From Bondarzewia mesenterica (taxonomy: Eukaryota > Basidiomycota > Agaricomycetes > Russulales > Bondarzewiaceae), in NCBI GenBank assembly GCA_004802705.1, contig SGPL01000014.1, positions 1 to 64,000 on the forward strand: a stretch of 64,000 bases of DNA. Reading direction: 5' to 3'. A program made the translations under genes and the position numbers. Positions 1 through 10,907 of the stretch are shown one piece after another. A model generated the notes under the pieces. The model was not told where the DNA came from. It made no database searches and saw only the letters and a list, made by a program, of their open reading frames with translations. The stretch's first letter is position 1; each line of letters starts with the position of its first letter.

Positions 1-372
1 TTTTCATATTCAGCCTGATGAGAGTAAGGTGTGGGTGAATCTGTGAAAAAAAAAGGATGGTCATCGCATCGGGACGAGAAAACGAACGGGCCGCGTCATC
101 CAAATCATGAGCGAACACGTTACCTTAATACATTGTCCGTGAAGAGCCCCTGATCCTACGATACACGTTTCATCNGTCCCTATCCAATGCATATGCCACC
201 NTTCTTTCTCACACNGATCTGTCCATTNCGAGCGGACAATGGAATTTTAGCATTGTTGCCTCGACGGCTTCCTCATGCTGGTACATATCTGTAGCTACGT
301 GACGTTCTAGATCTGAGTGAGTACATCGGTACGGCGCGAGAGATTCTCACTGGCCTCGTTGTTACTGATCGA
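1..372 (+). repeat. Left arm of long inverted repeat
   Basis: Each base i pairs with base 20,101-i on the other strand. Identity is essentially complete apart from ambiguous bases and one mismatch at 363, and pairing breaks down after 372. Several Ns fall at matching positions in both arms. The arm is clipped by the window start, so its true outer limit is unknown. Confidence 0.92.
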
Positions 373-1415
373 GAAAACGCACCTCATGCATCGGTACCAA
401 TTTGAAAGCTCTCNCCTCATCCGGGTCACGAGCCGAAGCCAGATGCCACCAGCGGCGGGCGTGAGGTGGGTGGCCATCACACTTTTGCAAGAACTCGGGT
501 GCTGGCCATTTCNCGTCATGGGCAGAATGAGAGGGTGAGTAAAAGACAGTGTACAGGTCTGTGAGGCCGGAGCAGACAGTCAAACAAAAGCGGCTCACCT
601 TCCAGTCCGACCGGAACACGTCGTTTATCATGTGGTGAAGGCGAGATGGAAGACTGTGACCTTTTCAGGTCGTTCTCNCACTGCATCGCTCGGCCCGCGG
701 GTATGTGGTCTCACCTATGCGACATTACACTCGCACTCTTCCACGAGGAGCTAGGTCCATGAGACCCGCTCTACACCGCAATGAGGGAATGACAAGGTTT
801 NTATCCAAGATTGGTCAAGGCTTTAAAATTTAGACTTTTAGCGTTTTNAATTTTCCGGCGTTTACCGTGATCATTGTACCNTGCCCGAGGATAAAGGGGA
901 CCAGCATCACGCTGTCCAATCAATGATGCGTCAGGTTGGTTACGAAAATGTGCGAGGGCTGTACTTACCGCTGGCCAAGTCGCTTTGGCGTGCTTTGCAA
1001 GCAGCAAGAGAAAGAGAAGGGTTGCTGAACGGAGAGGCAGCCTTGCTGTATGAGCGATCCTTCGNGAAGAGCTTTTTTTTGGTCAACGTTTTNGGTAGAC
1101 GAGCGGATTCCCTCGATGTCGATATCCGCGGTGACGACGTCAGTCCAATTGGTAGATCGGCCGCCGAAAAAGAACGCTAACTGTTTACATTCTATTTGTT
1201 GCCTTGTCAAGAATTTCAGAAAGGGAGTACACGTTTGTTGAGAAGTTATCAGAANGAATGTTTAAGTCAGCCGATTAGAGGTTTTAAACAAGACNAAAAA
1301 GAGATGGTGGAATTCTGTCAAGTATTTGCCTATGCTACGGTCAAATACACAAGTAACACGTAAATTTCCAANAAGTGTATCAAAGTTCTTCACACCGGTT
1401 GAGGCTCAGGCCGAA
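373..1415. other. No supported gene
   Basis: About 1 kb inside the left arm with many single Ns. Open frames here are short, run on both strands and have the composition of shadows. No splice-consistent gene was found. Confidence 0.5.
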
Positions 1416-1937
1416 TCATTCGGTTGGGCTAGAAAAAGCTTTCTGGAATCGCTCTGAGTCATTGAAATGAAAAAAAAATCCAGAAATTTTATAGAGCCTC
1501 ACCAAAGCTTNACGAATCGCCCTTCGTGCTCGATTTTCGTATGTGGCCTTTGTCACTGAGGATACCCAGCTAGGATCGCCNNAATTTCNAATGCGAAGTA
1601 CACNATTGGCGAATTCGGGGTGACTCTGTCCCTCTGTCGCAGGAACCCACCGCCGAGCATTGTCCATAATCCACATCTGCGACTTCCTAGTCGTATGATT
1701 GAAGTGGAGATAGAGATCTCCTATGCTTGGTGTAATATTATCGTGAGGGCCATCGATCCTAAAGGGTCCGACTGAATGATANCAGGTCGTAGCACCAGGC
1801 CCTTTAGTAAAAGGCCGGCTCAATCTTTCGGGCCTGTCAACGGTAGGAAAATGAGCCGAAAACATCGGTAGATCTGCAACCTGAACAGTTCCGGCAGNGG
1901 AGTCCGTCCCTTTCTCTGTAGATGAAAGCTTTGTCAT
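1416..1937 (-). CDS. Conserved hypothetical protein, small, element passenger
   Basis: Reads from an ATG at 1,937. The middle of the protein has the ordered pattern GDLYLHFN, then SQMWIMDNARRWVPAT, then a HPEFAN/VLRI stretch and GDPSWV. I recall similar strings from proteins linked to agaricomycete transposons but cannot name a domain. The last codons fit a short intron with donor GTGAGG near 1,502 and an acceptor just before 1,440, after which the protein ends ALKAFSSPTE. Further upstream exons are possible. Five Ns fall in the frame. Function unknown. Confidence 0.48.
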   Translation of the reverse strand: MTKLSSTEKGTDSXAGTVQVADLPMFSAHFPTVDRPERLSRPFTKGPGATTXYHSVGPFRIDGPHDNITPSIGDLYLHFNHTTRKSQMWIMDNARRWVPATEGQSHPEFANXVLRIXNXGDPSWVSSVTKATYENRARRAIRXALVRLYKISGFFFHFNDSERFQKAFSSPTE

Positions 1938-3400
1938 GATGCTCTGGCGGTTAGGATGAAGAAAAAGTACCTTTCGCTCTTATCTCATTGCCTACACCGA
2001 TTGGACTCGGAGAGTGCGCATTCNTTCCTTGTAGATTCATTTGAAAAATATCATTAACAAAGACCACCGCAGAAACTCACCCCGCTCGTTGATATGGTAA
2101 ACGTCTCTATNGGGACTGCCGCGTTGAGCCATAGCACAGCTATCACTGAAAGACCGGACATTAATTGTAACGCTCCCGCTCACAATGCATAGAGAGCCAT
2201 TGAATGTCACTCACTTCTGTGGCAAATACTGTCNTCGCTCCCTCAAACCGTCTCCGTCTGAGTTAATACTGTGAGGCCCAATTGCAAGCGAGAATCTCCN
2301 TCTGTTGAGAAATTCGCTCTTCTGCTCAAATGAATGGCTGAGGTTAAACTTCAATTTAGATAGCGAAAACTGAATGGCGTACTAATGGGATGTTTCGCGA
2401 CGACTGAGGTACTCTATGGAATAAATTCGCACTTCCAANGTATATGGTTGAGTTTCTGGCACGNGTGTTACTCGACCTTCCTTCGATGGTATCTGGGAAA
2501 TTCGTGTGTTATATTTATGATTCGGNAACTTATAATGCTATTGCAACCTGCCTGATACTGAGCTCGTGAAAGGCAGCCTCTGCAACAGCTGCCTTAGACA
2601 TCTTGCGGANGAAGTGATGGTAGTTTTCTCCTTGGGCATGAAGTGATAGTAGACTTTGGGAGGNGAAGATGAGCTTGACCAAGGCATTAAGCACCATGGC
2701 CAGAAGACTATATATATGTTTTATATCAATGAGTAAAGGGGCACGCACAAAAATCTTCAAGAACAATGGATGTGTGGCCACTGGCGGCCATGGGAAGATC
2801 GCCTTTGTCGGAAGAGCTTTTGCACAGCCTTCCGACCAGTACCGCCGTCGCAATAGATAACAGCCTATAATAGCTCTGTATAAGCTAAGATCATTTGTCT
2901 GAATCGAGCAAGTATTGCAAGAGTGGCGGGGCTNGCCTGGAGCTTGCATTGTCGGTCGACTCTGCCACTGGACGGAATAGAAATAATAGAGACACAGTCA
3001 TGGATAGTAAAAACATCAAACTTCACCTTGCTCTCTGCTAGTGCGCGTCGGTGCAACGTGGTGGGCGTCATCTTGAATAAGTATGTGAAAGCGAGACATG
3101 GTCGACTACATAATGAGCGAGTCACGACTTCGACCTCGTGCTTCAATATGCATATGATACTCAATAACATTGGCGACGATTCGGCGGCGTAGCCTAGTCT
3201 CCGTAGCGGCCTACACAGAAGACAGTCGTTCTGTATTAATGGTGTAGCAGCGTCGTGGTTCCCGAACAGTCAAGAGACATCAAAATACTAAAGTCAGGAC
3301 CGTCACAGACACATATTTCGATTTCGCCGATGACTACTCGTCTTCAATCCTGACTTGGTCTCACACTGACAAAGAAAGGTCAATTTTGCTCAAATTATGG
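1938..3400. other. Weakly coding stretch, no firm gene
   Basis: A minus-strand model is possible: a start near 3,090 (MTPTTLHRRALAESK), an intron, then an open frame down to 2,530 ending SIRQVAIAL. It lacks recognisable motifs and has an odd composition, so it is not called. The rest shows nothing. Confidence 0.3.
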
Positions 3401-5113
3401 TTAAGTGTAAGTGTGGGATGAACAAGTATCTATAAATGCACGAAGAGAAGAGGGGTCATTTAACGGATGACATCCATATGTAGACTTCACAATGAACGAC
3501 ACGCAACCAGACCACAAATGGACAATCGAAGGCTTAGAAAAAGAGTTAGCAATTGTCCATGCTCTATGGTGACACAGACACAAAAGAATATCCGGGTCAG
3601 GTCGTATAGTAATCAATACGATGACCGCTGTGAGAACTGCGCCGAAAAGGACATAAAAATCATAGTTTTCCACAAATATCCCCCAGGGGCCGCGTCGCGG
3701 TGCATCGTCAACAATGAATGCATGCCCGAGAGTTGGTGGGCTATCTTCGATCCTGAGCAGTCGCGTCGAAGAGCGGGGCTGTGTAGCTAACGGTCTCAAC
3801 GTCAACCGGTACAAATCACTTCCTGAACCTCGCGGATGCGAGCATATGACGGCCGTCGTCACTTGAGCAACTTGAGCATTCGGGTGCCAGGGCATAGTCA
3901 GAAATGGAGCTGTTGGTGATGACGATGCCGGCGCGCTGATGAGTAAGGAAGGATCAATAGTGCGCGAGCTGATGAAATAGTTCAGAACGAATGGCTGCTG
4001 AATGGACAGCGCCAATGCCGATGAGGTCCCGCTTGACAACACAACGTATGATCTTGATCTCGACATGACAGGCTGAGCGGAGTCGCGGATCGAATATCTC
4101 AATCGTAGCTGTGGGGCCGTACGGATGTTCGGAAATAATGATGCCGACCTCTTGATAATAGTGCGCTGCAGGTTCGTGACGTTGAGTTGCAGGAAATGCT
4201 CCCGCTAACACCAAGAATTAGAAAAATACTAGCTTTATTGTGACATGGCTTTTGACGTACCTCAGCAGAATTAGCATTGAAGCACATTACCCCCTCTAAT
4301 GGCTGCACAGTTTTCTTCATGTTTCCAACCAATCTATCATACTTCTTCGCTAAAAATCTCATTCTCCATATGCNAAACACAAGGAAGAGATGTAAGCGTT
4401 GAGATGTCCTACTTGCGAGGACAAGCACTCGGTAATCTGTGTCAAATGAAGATCGTCAGCTGGACAATATAATACAAGTGAGAAGGACGAATCGGACCAT
4501 GTTCAATGCCTTTGGAAGACAATTTCGCTCTCAACGCCATCCTTGCCAAANGCTCGCGCAAGTCAGCCATATCCGTCTTCAANGCCTGAGCTTCACTCTC
4601 ATGAGCTACGACATCGGCACGAAGAGATTTCTTTTTATGATACTAGATTAAATTTCGAGATCGGGCATTTTGTCAGAAAAACTCACATGCTCTCTTCTCG
4701 CTGCTTGCAGTTGTNATTGCAGGTTCTTCTGACGACCTACTGCAGCTTCCCTGAATTCTTCGAAGTCTCTTTCTTGTGTTTGTATNGCGCGATGCGCCAA
4801 CGATAATGATTTTTCGAGCTTGCTTTTCATTAATCTGTACCAGCCTGGAAGGCAAAACNCACAGACGTTATCAGCGGAGCGGAGTCCGTCATACCGGAAT
4901 TGGTCTTTGCACNGCAAACATTGTGAGTTTATGGGAGTCTCTGGTCTAGAAATGATCGCCGGAATAATGGGCGCAACGTCGCGTACGGGATCCGATGTTT
5001 CATAGATCTCTTCCTCGTCAAAGTCGCCGCTGTCATGAGATATATGCACACCCTGGATGATTAAGTAGTAGCGAGCAGAGGTTGGTAACTGAATGATATG
5101 AACAGACCTCCAT
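3401..5113 (-). CDS. Hypothetical protein: paired-cysteine motif, coiled coil, one membrane segment
   Basis: Assembled from about five exons that join in frame across good splice sites. A start is possible at ATG 5,113, followed by an intron ending at the CAG before 5,052. The next part is acidic (DSGDFDEEEIYETSD). Two CxxC-like pairs follow (around 4,900 and 4,850), suggesting a small zinc-binding knuckle; one base of each is ambiguous. Then comes a charged helical stretch likely to form a coiled coil, with an intron at about 4,685-4,640. A later intron (donor GTACGT near 4,259, acceptor TTAG near 4,206) joins NANSAE to REHFLQLNV and runs into a long final exon. That exon carries one clear hydrophobic segment (VLFGAVLTAVIVLITI, near 3,630). 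It may be a membrane-anchored coiled-coil protein. The family is not recognised. Confidence 0.55.
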
Positions 5114-5551
5114 TGTCTTTTCGGCCAGAGTATTTAGCNATACAGCAGTCTGATGTTGAGCTCGATGAGGTGTGCAATGCTGTAGCCTTTTATATGCACT
5201 GTGTGAGGACAAAGAACAAAGGACTGGAGGCCTACTTATGCAACAAAGCAAAGGGGATATCCATATCCACGCACATGCAGCATGATGCACGGTTCGAATC
5301 TTTGNGATCGAATGAAAAGAACGAATGGGAGGTTGAAAGTCTTATCCTGAAAGGCTGTTTCCATGNGTCGGCCAAGTAAGACACNTTTCACCGCTTTCCA
5401 TAGCATCAGTCAATTTTCGCTGTGGGTATATTGCGAAAATGAAAACATGGCTCCGATATCTGTTCGTGACGTTGTCGAAGTATTAGTGNTCAGCGAGGGA
5501 GAGGATGATGCGAACGTCAAAGCGCGCATGTGCGTTCATTTTCCTATGTAG
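5098..5551 (+). CDS. Possible small hypothetical gene
   Basis: Two open stretches with credible protein composition: one ending around 5,370 (ELDEVCNAVAFYMHC, NEWEVESLILKGC) and one from about 5,400 to 5,551 (MAPISVRDVVEVLV, then an acidic run). The only obvious intron between them is about 28 bases, too short for comfort. It would start almost back to back with the minus-strand zinc/coiled-coil gene. The valine-rich second part vaguely resembles a BAH-like strand pattern, but that is a guess. Confidence 0.28.
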
Positions 5552-5923
5552 GCCCATAGGTACGGATTTCACTCACGAATCAACACTGTAGAGTCTCCTG
5601 GGGCAACCACTAACGATCGAAAGGAAGAACTGGAAGCTGCGACGCAAGTTGCNGAGTTGAATGTGCACGCATCGCTAGGAATTANGCTCTACATACTGTG
5701 CCTGTTACTTAGCGCTTTACTACGCAAATCCTAGTTAGTAGGGCGATTATGTATTACAAGTAAAATGTCGAAACTATAGCNATTTCCGTCCGCGTACAAA
5801 TCACATAGCTCTAAATACCAAGATCAGACCCTCTTCACAGCATCTTTTGACAGGAGTATAATCCGTCGGTGCGATTGTCTCCCACAANGTTTGTTCCCCA
5901 ATGCCCAGACATACTCTCTTTAG

Positions 5924-7189
5924 TCAGACTCTATCCCTTTCCGTTTGTCCACCCGCCATCACGAATGAACGCGACATGACCATCTCTGAAAATGCATTGC
6001 ATCGCGCACGTATGACGTCAAACAAGAGTTCCGCAGGAACGGAATAATCGAAAGGATCTCTCGAGTAGATTGAGANAGCTTCCAATTTCGTAGTAAGCTC
6101 CCTGCCTTCGCCGTCGAGAGAGCNGAACACAAGTGAATNGAAGACCTCCGTCGATGGGAACGAATCTGTCAAGGCAACACAGGAAAGGTTGGGAAGATAT
6201 GCGATTTCCCCCATGAAAGGCATGGGGATGCCCTTGAGAGAGATCGTGCGAATGAAAGCAGAACAGTTCCTGAAGCAATCAGAAAGTGCCGGATGTAGAA
6301 TCTGCGGTGCCTCTGAATGTCCCTCCAAAACTTCCAACCATAGATCCTGCAATTGGGGAAACTGCAAACATTTCACCAGAGCTAACACCGAGGAAGCCGC
6401 CTTAGCGGACACCTTGAGAACTCGAAGCTGTGGCATGACAAATGAAGGAGGGAATGATCTGGTCACACTGGCGGCCTCGTGGGTATAGTGACCGAAGAAG
6501 TCTAAGCATAAGACTTCAAGTTTGGGGCAATCACTGAGAGCTTGGGTGCAATCAATAATCATAACGTCGTCAGCCAAATGAATATAGCGCAAGTGGCAAG
6601 ACATTAATGTGTAGATTGGCAGCAAGCCAGTCAGCTGCCTCGATGAGTGCAGAGGGCAGATATTCATAACGCTGAGATTGGGGCCCGTCTTCAGGGCAGC
6701 CAGGAGAGAGGGGTTCTTCGAAGTGAAACAGTAGCTGCCGCAGTGGTTAACGGCGAGTGCGATCCTTTCCAGCAATGGGAACGAGTTGGCCGGGATGAAA
6801 GGGAACTCGGAAAACGAGGCTTGATAGAGAAAGATCTCGACCAATTTCCAGCGCTCTGCATGTTCGCAGAGAATGAGGAGGTATTCGATGATGAGGATGC
6901 TATACGCAGGAAGCACATTCGAATGCATAGTAAATGATAAGGGTATTTTCGAGGACCAAGTGAGCCAGAGTCGAAGTTGGGAAAAGAACGTATGGATCCC
7001 AACATCCGAAACATCTGGAAGAGTGAGATGTGACCATAGCTGTGGTGTCGATATGGCCACCTCTCGCCAACGTCGACAGACCTGCATGAGGACAAGAGGC
7101 AGTGCATGAGGTATTAAAACCAAATCAGGGTCGACAGATAGTATGAAGATTTCGGAGAGAATTTTGGGCAGAAATTTCAAGGTATCCAT
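5924..7189 (-). CDS. F-box protein with leucine-rich C-terminal region
   Basis: An uninterrupted 421-codon frame. The N-terminus is a standard F-box: LPKILSEIF, then the LVLMQVCRRWREVA turn and TPQLWSHL, within about residues 5-55. Such proteins bind Skp1 and present substrates to an SCF ubiquitin ligase. The rest has irregular leucine-rich segments like those of the many single-exon F-box proteins in mushroom genomes. The start at 7,189 sits only a few residues before the F-box; many relatives have an N-terminal coiled coil, so an upstream exon is possible. Three Ns lie near the C-terminus. It lies inside the inverted repeat, so it may be a passenger gene. Substrate unknown. Confidence 0.85.
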   Translation of the reverse strand: MDTLKFLPKILSEIFILSVDPDLVLIPHALPLVLMQVCRRWREVAISTPQLWSHLTLPDVSDVGIHTFFSQLRLWLTWSSKIPLSFTMHSNVLPAYSILIIEYLLILCEHAERWKLVEIFLYQASFSEFPFIPANSFPLLERIALAVNHCGSYCFTSKNPSLLAALKTGPNLSVMNICPLHSSRQLTGLLPIYTLMSCHLRYIHLADDVMIIDCTQALSDCPKLEVLCLDFFGHYTHEAASVTRSFPPSFVMPQLRVLKVSAKAASSVLALVKCLQFPQLQDLWLEVLEGHSEAPQILHPALSDCFRNCSAFIRTISLKGIPMPFMGEIAYLPNLSCVALTDSFPSTEVFXSLVFXSLDGEGRELTTKLEAXSIYSRDPFDYSVPAELLFDVIRARCNAFSEMVMSRSFVMAGGQTERDRV

Positions 7190-7698
7190 TGGTAGTCGAT
7201 GTTTGCGCGGATAAGCGTTGACGATTGAAACCTGGAATGACTATCAGCAAAGTGCTATTAAGTGACATTGAAGTGGCATTTAAATGGCAAAGTCACGGGC
7301 TCACCGTTCACTATGTGTCTCAAGAAATGAGATAGCCAGGCTGAAGACGAGCATTCTTGCAAGGGTCGCCAACAGCGTATTTAAAGGGCGAGTGCATTGT
7401 CTGAAGAACTCAAATTTCGGCGATGTGCGAACTCAGTCCTTTGTGTGGTACCGGTAGTCAGCGACACGCCGTTTAGACAAGGCAAAGCCTCATCACGCTA
7501 TTCGAAATTGATACCGACGGCAAACCGCGCTCTTTCCACGTTCCTTTGTACAAACCGAGCTGTTGACACCGATTTTTTGGGCATCGGTTTGATTGTGGCC
7601 GGAGGACTTCTGTTTGTTTAGGATGAGACAATGATATATTCGTGCCTACGATGGCAGTAACAAAGTGAAAGCTCTACCACACGTAGTTCCTTTTCAAG
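7190..7698. other. Intergenic, upstream of the F-box gene
   Basis: No frame with protein-like composition on either strand. It probably holds the F-box gene promoter or a small missed 5' exon. Confidence 0.5.
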
Positions 7699-8240
7699 TC
7701 AACCAGCAATTGAACGCATCTCGCGGATACCTGCATTGCCCTCGGCAACAGATCCCACACGTATGCCGCAACCGATGAGTAAACTGAGTAAGCCAAGTTC
7801 ATCGTGAACAAAAACAGGGGACTTTGGACATGAGATATGTTCTGTTGAACGCAACATCGTCAAAAGGACGAGAGGACATGATTCAACGCTGATCTTGCTG
7901 ACTAGCATGAACAGACGCACCTGTCTATCATTGCTCGAGTACAGCTCCTGAACAACTTCTCCCAATGTGTTCACCATCATTTTCAATTCGTGCACCTCAC
8001 ATTGAATGCTCTTGATCTGACAGCGAAGCCCAGCTACGTCGGTTTCGCTATCTTGAGAATCTGGGGGGAGCTGAACACAATCACGCCTGGTCAGTGATGC
8101 TAACTATGTGGTATCAGTAAAAGTCATACCGACTCGTCGTCTACGTCCATTGCATCCTCTACATCTGCAGAATCTGGGTCTTGTTCCCACCAATTGCCTG
8201 GCATCTCTGTGCACATCCCCAATGAGCTGCGAAAAGGATA
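7699..8240 (-). CDS. Small acidic coiled-coil hypothetical protein
   Basis: Two exons fit well. The first ends at 8,130 with the acidic string DSADVEDAMDVDDES and donor GTATGA. The second, 8,070-7,921, begins LPPDSQDSETD and continues as a helix-forming stretch with hydrophobic heptads (VAGLRCQIKSIQCEVHELKM). After 7,921 the frame stays open to 7,699, or a GTGCGT donor removes it. The start is unclear: an ATG lies within GMCTEMPGNW near 8,213, and a putative upstream intron of only about 31 bases is suspicious. It precedes the F-box gene on the same strand; such coiled coils often form the N-terminus of fungal F-box proteins, so the two may once have been one gene. Function unknown. Confidence 0.42.
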
Positions 8241-8694
8241 ACATTTTCGAGACTCACCAAATGTGAGGCGCAAATCCTCCATGCGGTAGTGGAGACACTG
8301 ATGAGAAAGTGCTCGAGGGAGGCCTGTGCCCCATTGAAAAGGGGACGAGGAACAAAGAGATCGAAGAATGAGATCTGGCGAGTGGCATTTGCCGAACACG
8401 GGGGCATGTAGCACAAAGATCTAACTTGTCCCGAACGCGCGACACGTAGTGGCACGAAGCTGTATCTGAGATCTGACTTGTCCAAATCTCAGATTCGAGA
8501 TCTTATGAACACGCGGTCAGTCATGTGCCTATCTCACCCTTTCAACGTTGAACGTTTGAAAGTCTAAGGTTTCCGTGAGAATTAGTCCCCACGCGCAAGC
8601 CTCGTAGCAACATGATATACAGCTGGATTCCTCATTGCAATTGCAGTACAGTAACGTCTCAGGTTCCGCACCCCATTCTCCCCCTCCTCCCCTC

Positions 8695-10654
8695 ATGAAG
8701 TTCGAGACAGTGCGCCACCGGCAGTTTGAGCCTTTCATCTCACGGCCGCATAGCGATTCTGTAAACTGTGTTGCGTTTTCTCCCGGAGGCGACTACTTGG
8801 CCAGCGGTGGAGATGACGGGGCCGTGATTGTGACTGCGTGCATCACCAACGCAAGTGTGCACAAAATGAAGTCCCCTATACCGGTAACTTGTCTGCTCTG
8901 GCATCTAACTATCCCGCGCTTTTTGTTCGTAGGATACGGTGATGGAGGGATAATCGCTTTTGAATTCGAGATTAATGTAAGCCTTAAAATAAAAATTATC
9001 ACAGCTTCGTTCACATTGCTACTGAAACTTGATAGGGAGCCTTGTCTGGTGTTCAGATACCCACTGGTATCTCAAGTGCGGTCGAATGCATGGCATACAA
9101 TGATGGTTCTACTTGTCTCGCAATAGGTGTGGGTCAGAATATAATTCTTTGTCCCTCATTGAAATTCGTGAACAGTGAGGGATATTTCTAGAAGCGAAGA
9201 ATGAAAACGCTCACAATGTCGAAACAGACGACCTCAATATCTACGATAAAATTGTAGTCCCGTCACCTCCAGTCATTTCGAAGGAACTCATGCCAAGCCA
9301 TACTACTCAACCGACTCACAGCACGATACGTTCTTTGCATTTTGATATAGATGGGAAAGGTTTGATAGCTTCGTATTTGGAGCATGGTATAGTGTTGGTA
9401 CCATTTCTCATTTTGCTATCCGATCACTGTGTGTGTACTGAATCACTGTCTAATTCATTGTTAGCTGTTGGAAGCTGTCAGACCTTACGGTTCGGTGGCA
9501 CATAGTTCCTCGAGCGGACAGAATGTAAGCTTTGCCTTTCAATTTGTGTTTTTCCTTGATTTTTCTTGTCCTAGTGGAAGATCTTCACTCGCGCCTGATG
9601 GCAAGTCCATCGTGGTCTCCAATCTAAGTGACGGATTTGATCGGTATAGCGTTCCTGGAGGGCAGTGGATTCAAAGTTACAAGGTCAAGATACTTGTCAA
9701 CGTCCCACTTCCCGTGCTATTCATTTGTAACGGGTCGCAATTGCTGTTTGGGACTTCAACCGGAGACGTTGCGATAGTCGACGTTAGATCGGGAAAATCC
9801 ATGGCAATTCTACGTCACGAAGGTAAAGCCACTGGGTTTTGAGAGTAATTATACACTCATATATTGTCCGTGGTTAGAGGGGGAGATAATACAGGCCATT
9901 GTAGGTGCTAAGTATCTTGTAGTGTGCAGAACACTCACTACGTATTCAGACATTCAACGACAGACAAGGTCAGCTCATCGCAACTGCCACATCTGAGCAA
10001 GGCTCCCAAGTTCGCGTCATTATTTGGAAGGAGGTAGCCAAAGGTAAGGACCATTCAGTTCCTCGAGTGAGTGAACGGCTACGATTACGATGTGACAGGT
10101 AGTCGATACGGTCTCCATGAAAAGCAAGGCTCGGCGGTACCTGAACGATTTTCTTACTTCCTTGCTATTGCTCTTGTGTTGTGCGCATATGGACTGTTGT
10201 ACAGTAAGGGGGTCGAAATTTTTGTAAGTGATCAAAAAACCGTCGTGAAAGTACGACATGGCTCATTGCCTTTACAAAACAAGAAAAAATACAAGATCCG
10301 AAATTATCTGGAACATGCTCGCGTATGTATTTCTATTTTTCATATTAATAAGCTTGAATAACTAGTACTCAGGCCACGGGAATCATTGTTATCAGAAAAG
10401 CAGTTATATTTACTCAGGTGAGATCGCCGGCACGTCGTCCTCATATGCACAATTTCCTGATCTCAATATCCTTAGGGATATCTCCTCATTTTGCAACGAT
10501 TTGACTACCGAGCTGTCTTGGATAATTGTCTATTTTTCGCCCGCCATCTCTTCCACACTCTCGCCATCTATATATTGAGGACTCTGTTGAAAACCATCAC
10601 GAGGGCATTGGAGATGTTGAAGATGGTTGTTCACGAATTGGGCATTGACGAGTT
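8695..10654 (+). CDS. WD40-like protein with C-terminal hydrophobic segment, possibly frameshifted
   Basis: Begins MKFETVRHRQFEPF, followed by a clear WD40 blade: HSDSVNCVAFSPGGDYLASG, then DDGAVIV. The first intron (8,976-9,036, GTAAGC to TAG) joins in frame to NGALSGVQIPTGISSAVEC. Near 9,190 the frame shifts by one base before EAKNENAHNVETDD, unless a 24-base intron exists. Later exons include HGIVCWKLSDLTVRWHIVPR (joined across 9,395-9,464), a blade with SLAPDGKSIVVSNL and GFDRYSV, and LLFGTSTGDVAIVDV. The last exon, ending at 10,654, is hydrophobic (LFFARHLFHTLAIYILRTLL), which suggests a membrane tail. WD40 propellers are interaction scaffolds; the partner is unknown. It reads toward the transposase 250 bases downstream on the same strand. 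Confidence 0.62.
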
Positions 10655-10907
10655 TTAAGCGAGTTCATTCATCCTCATATTTGAGAGTAGAATACAGAGT
10701 ATACTTGTGTTCTCGACTTCTATCAACGAGTGTTTAAATTATAACGACTGTAATGGTTTTCGTCAAAGACATGAGGTACATGGCGAACAAAGAGAATCAC
10801 CACGCGACTTCTACATGTCCAGCGCATTTGGGATGACCTACTGCATTCAATCTTACTCCATTCTATCCACGATCTCCCGCGACATACCTTAGTTGTGTTC
10901 CACAGTC

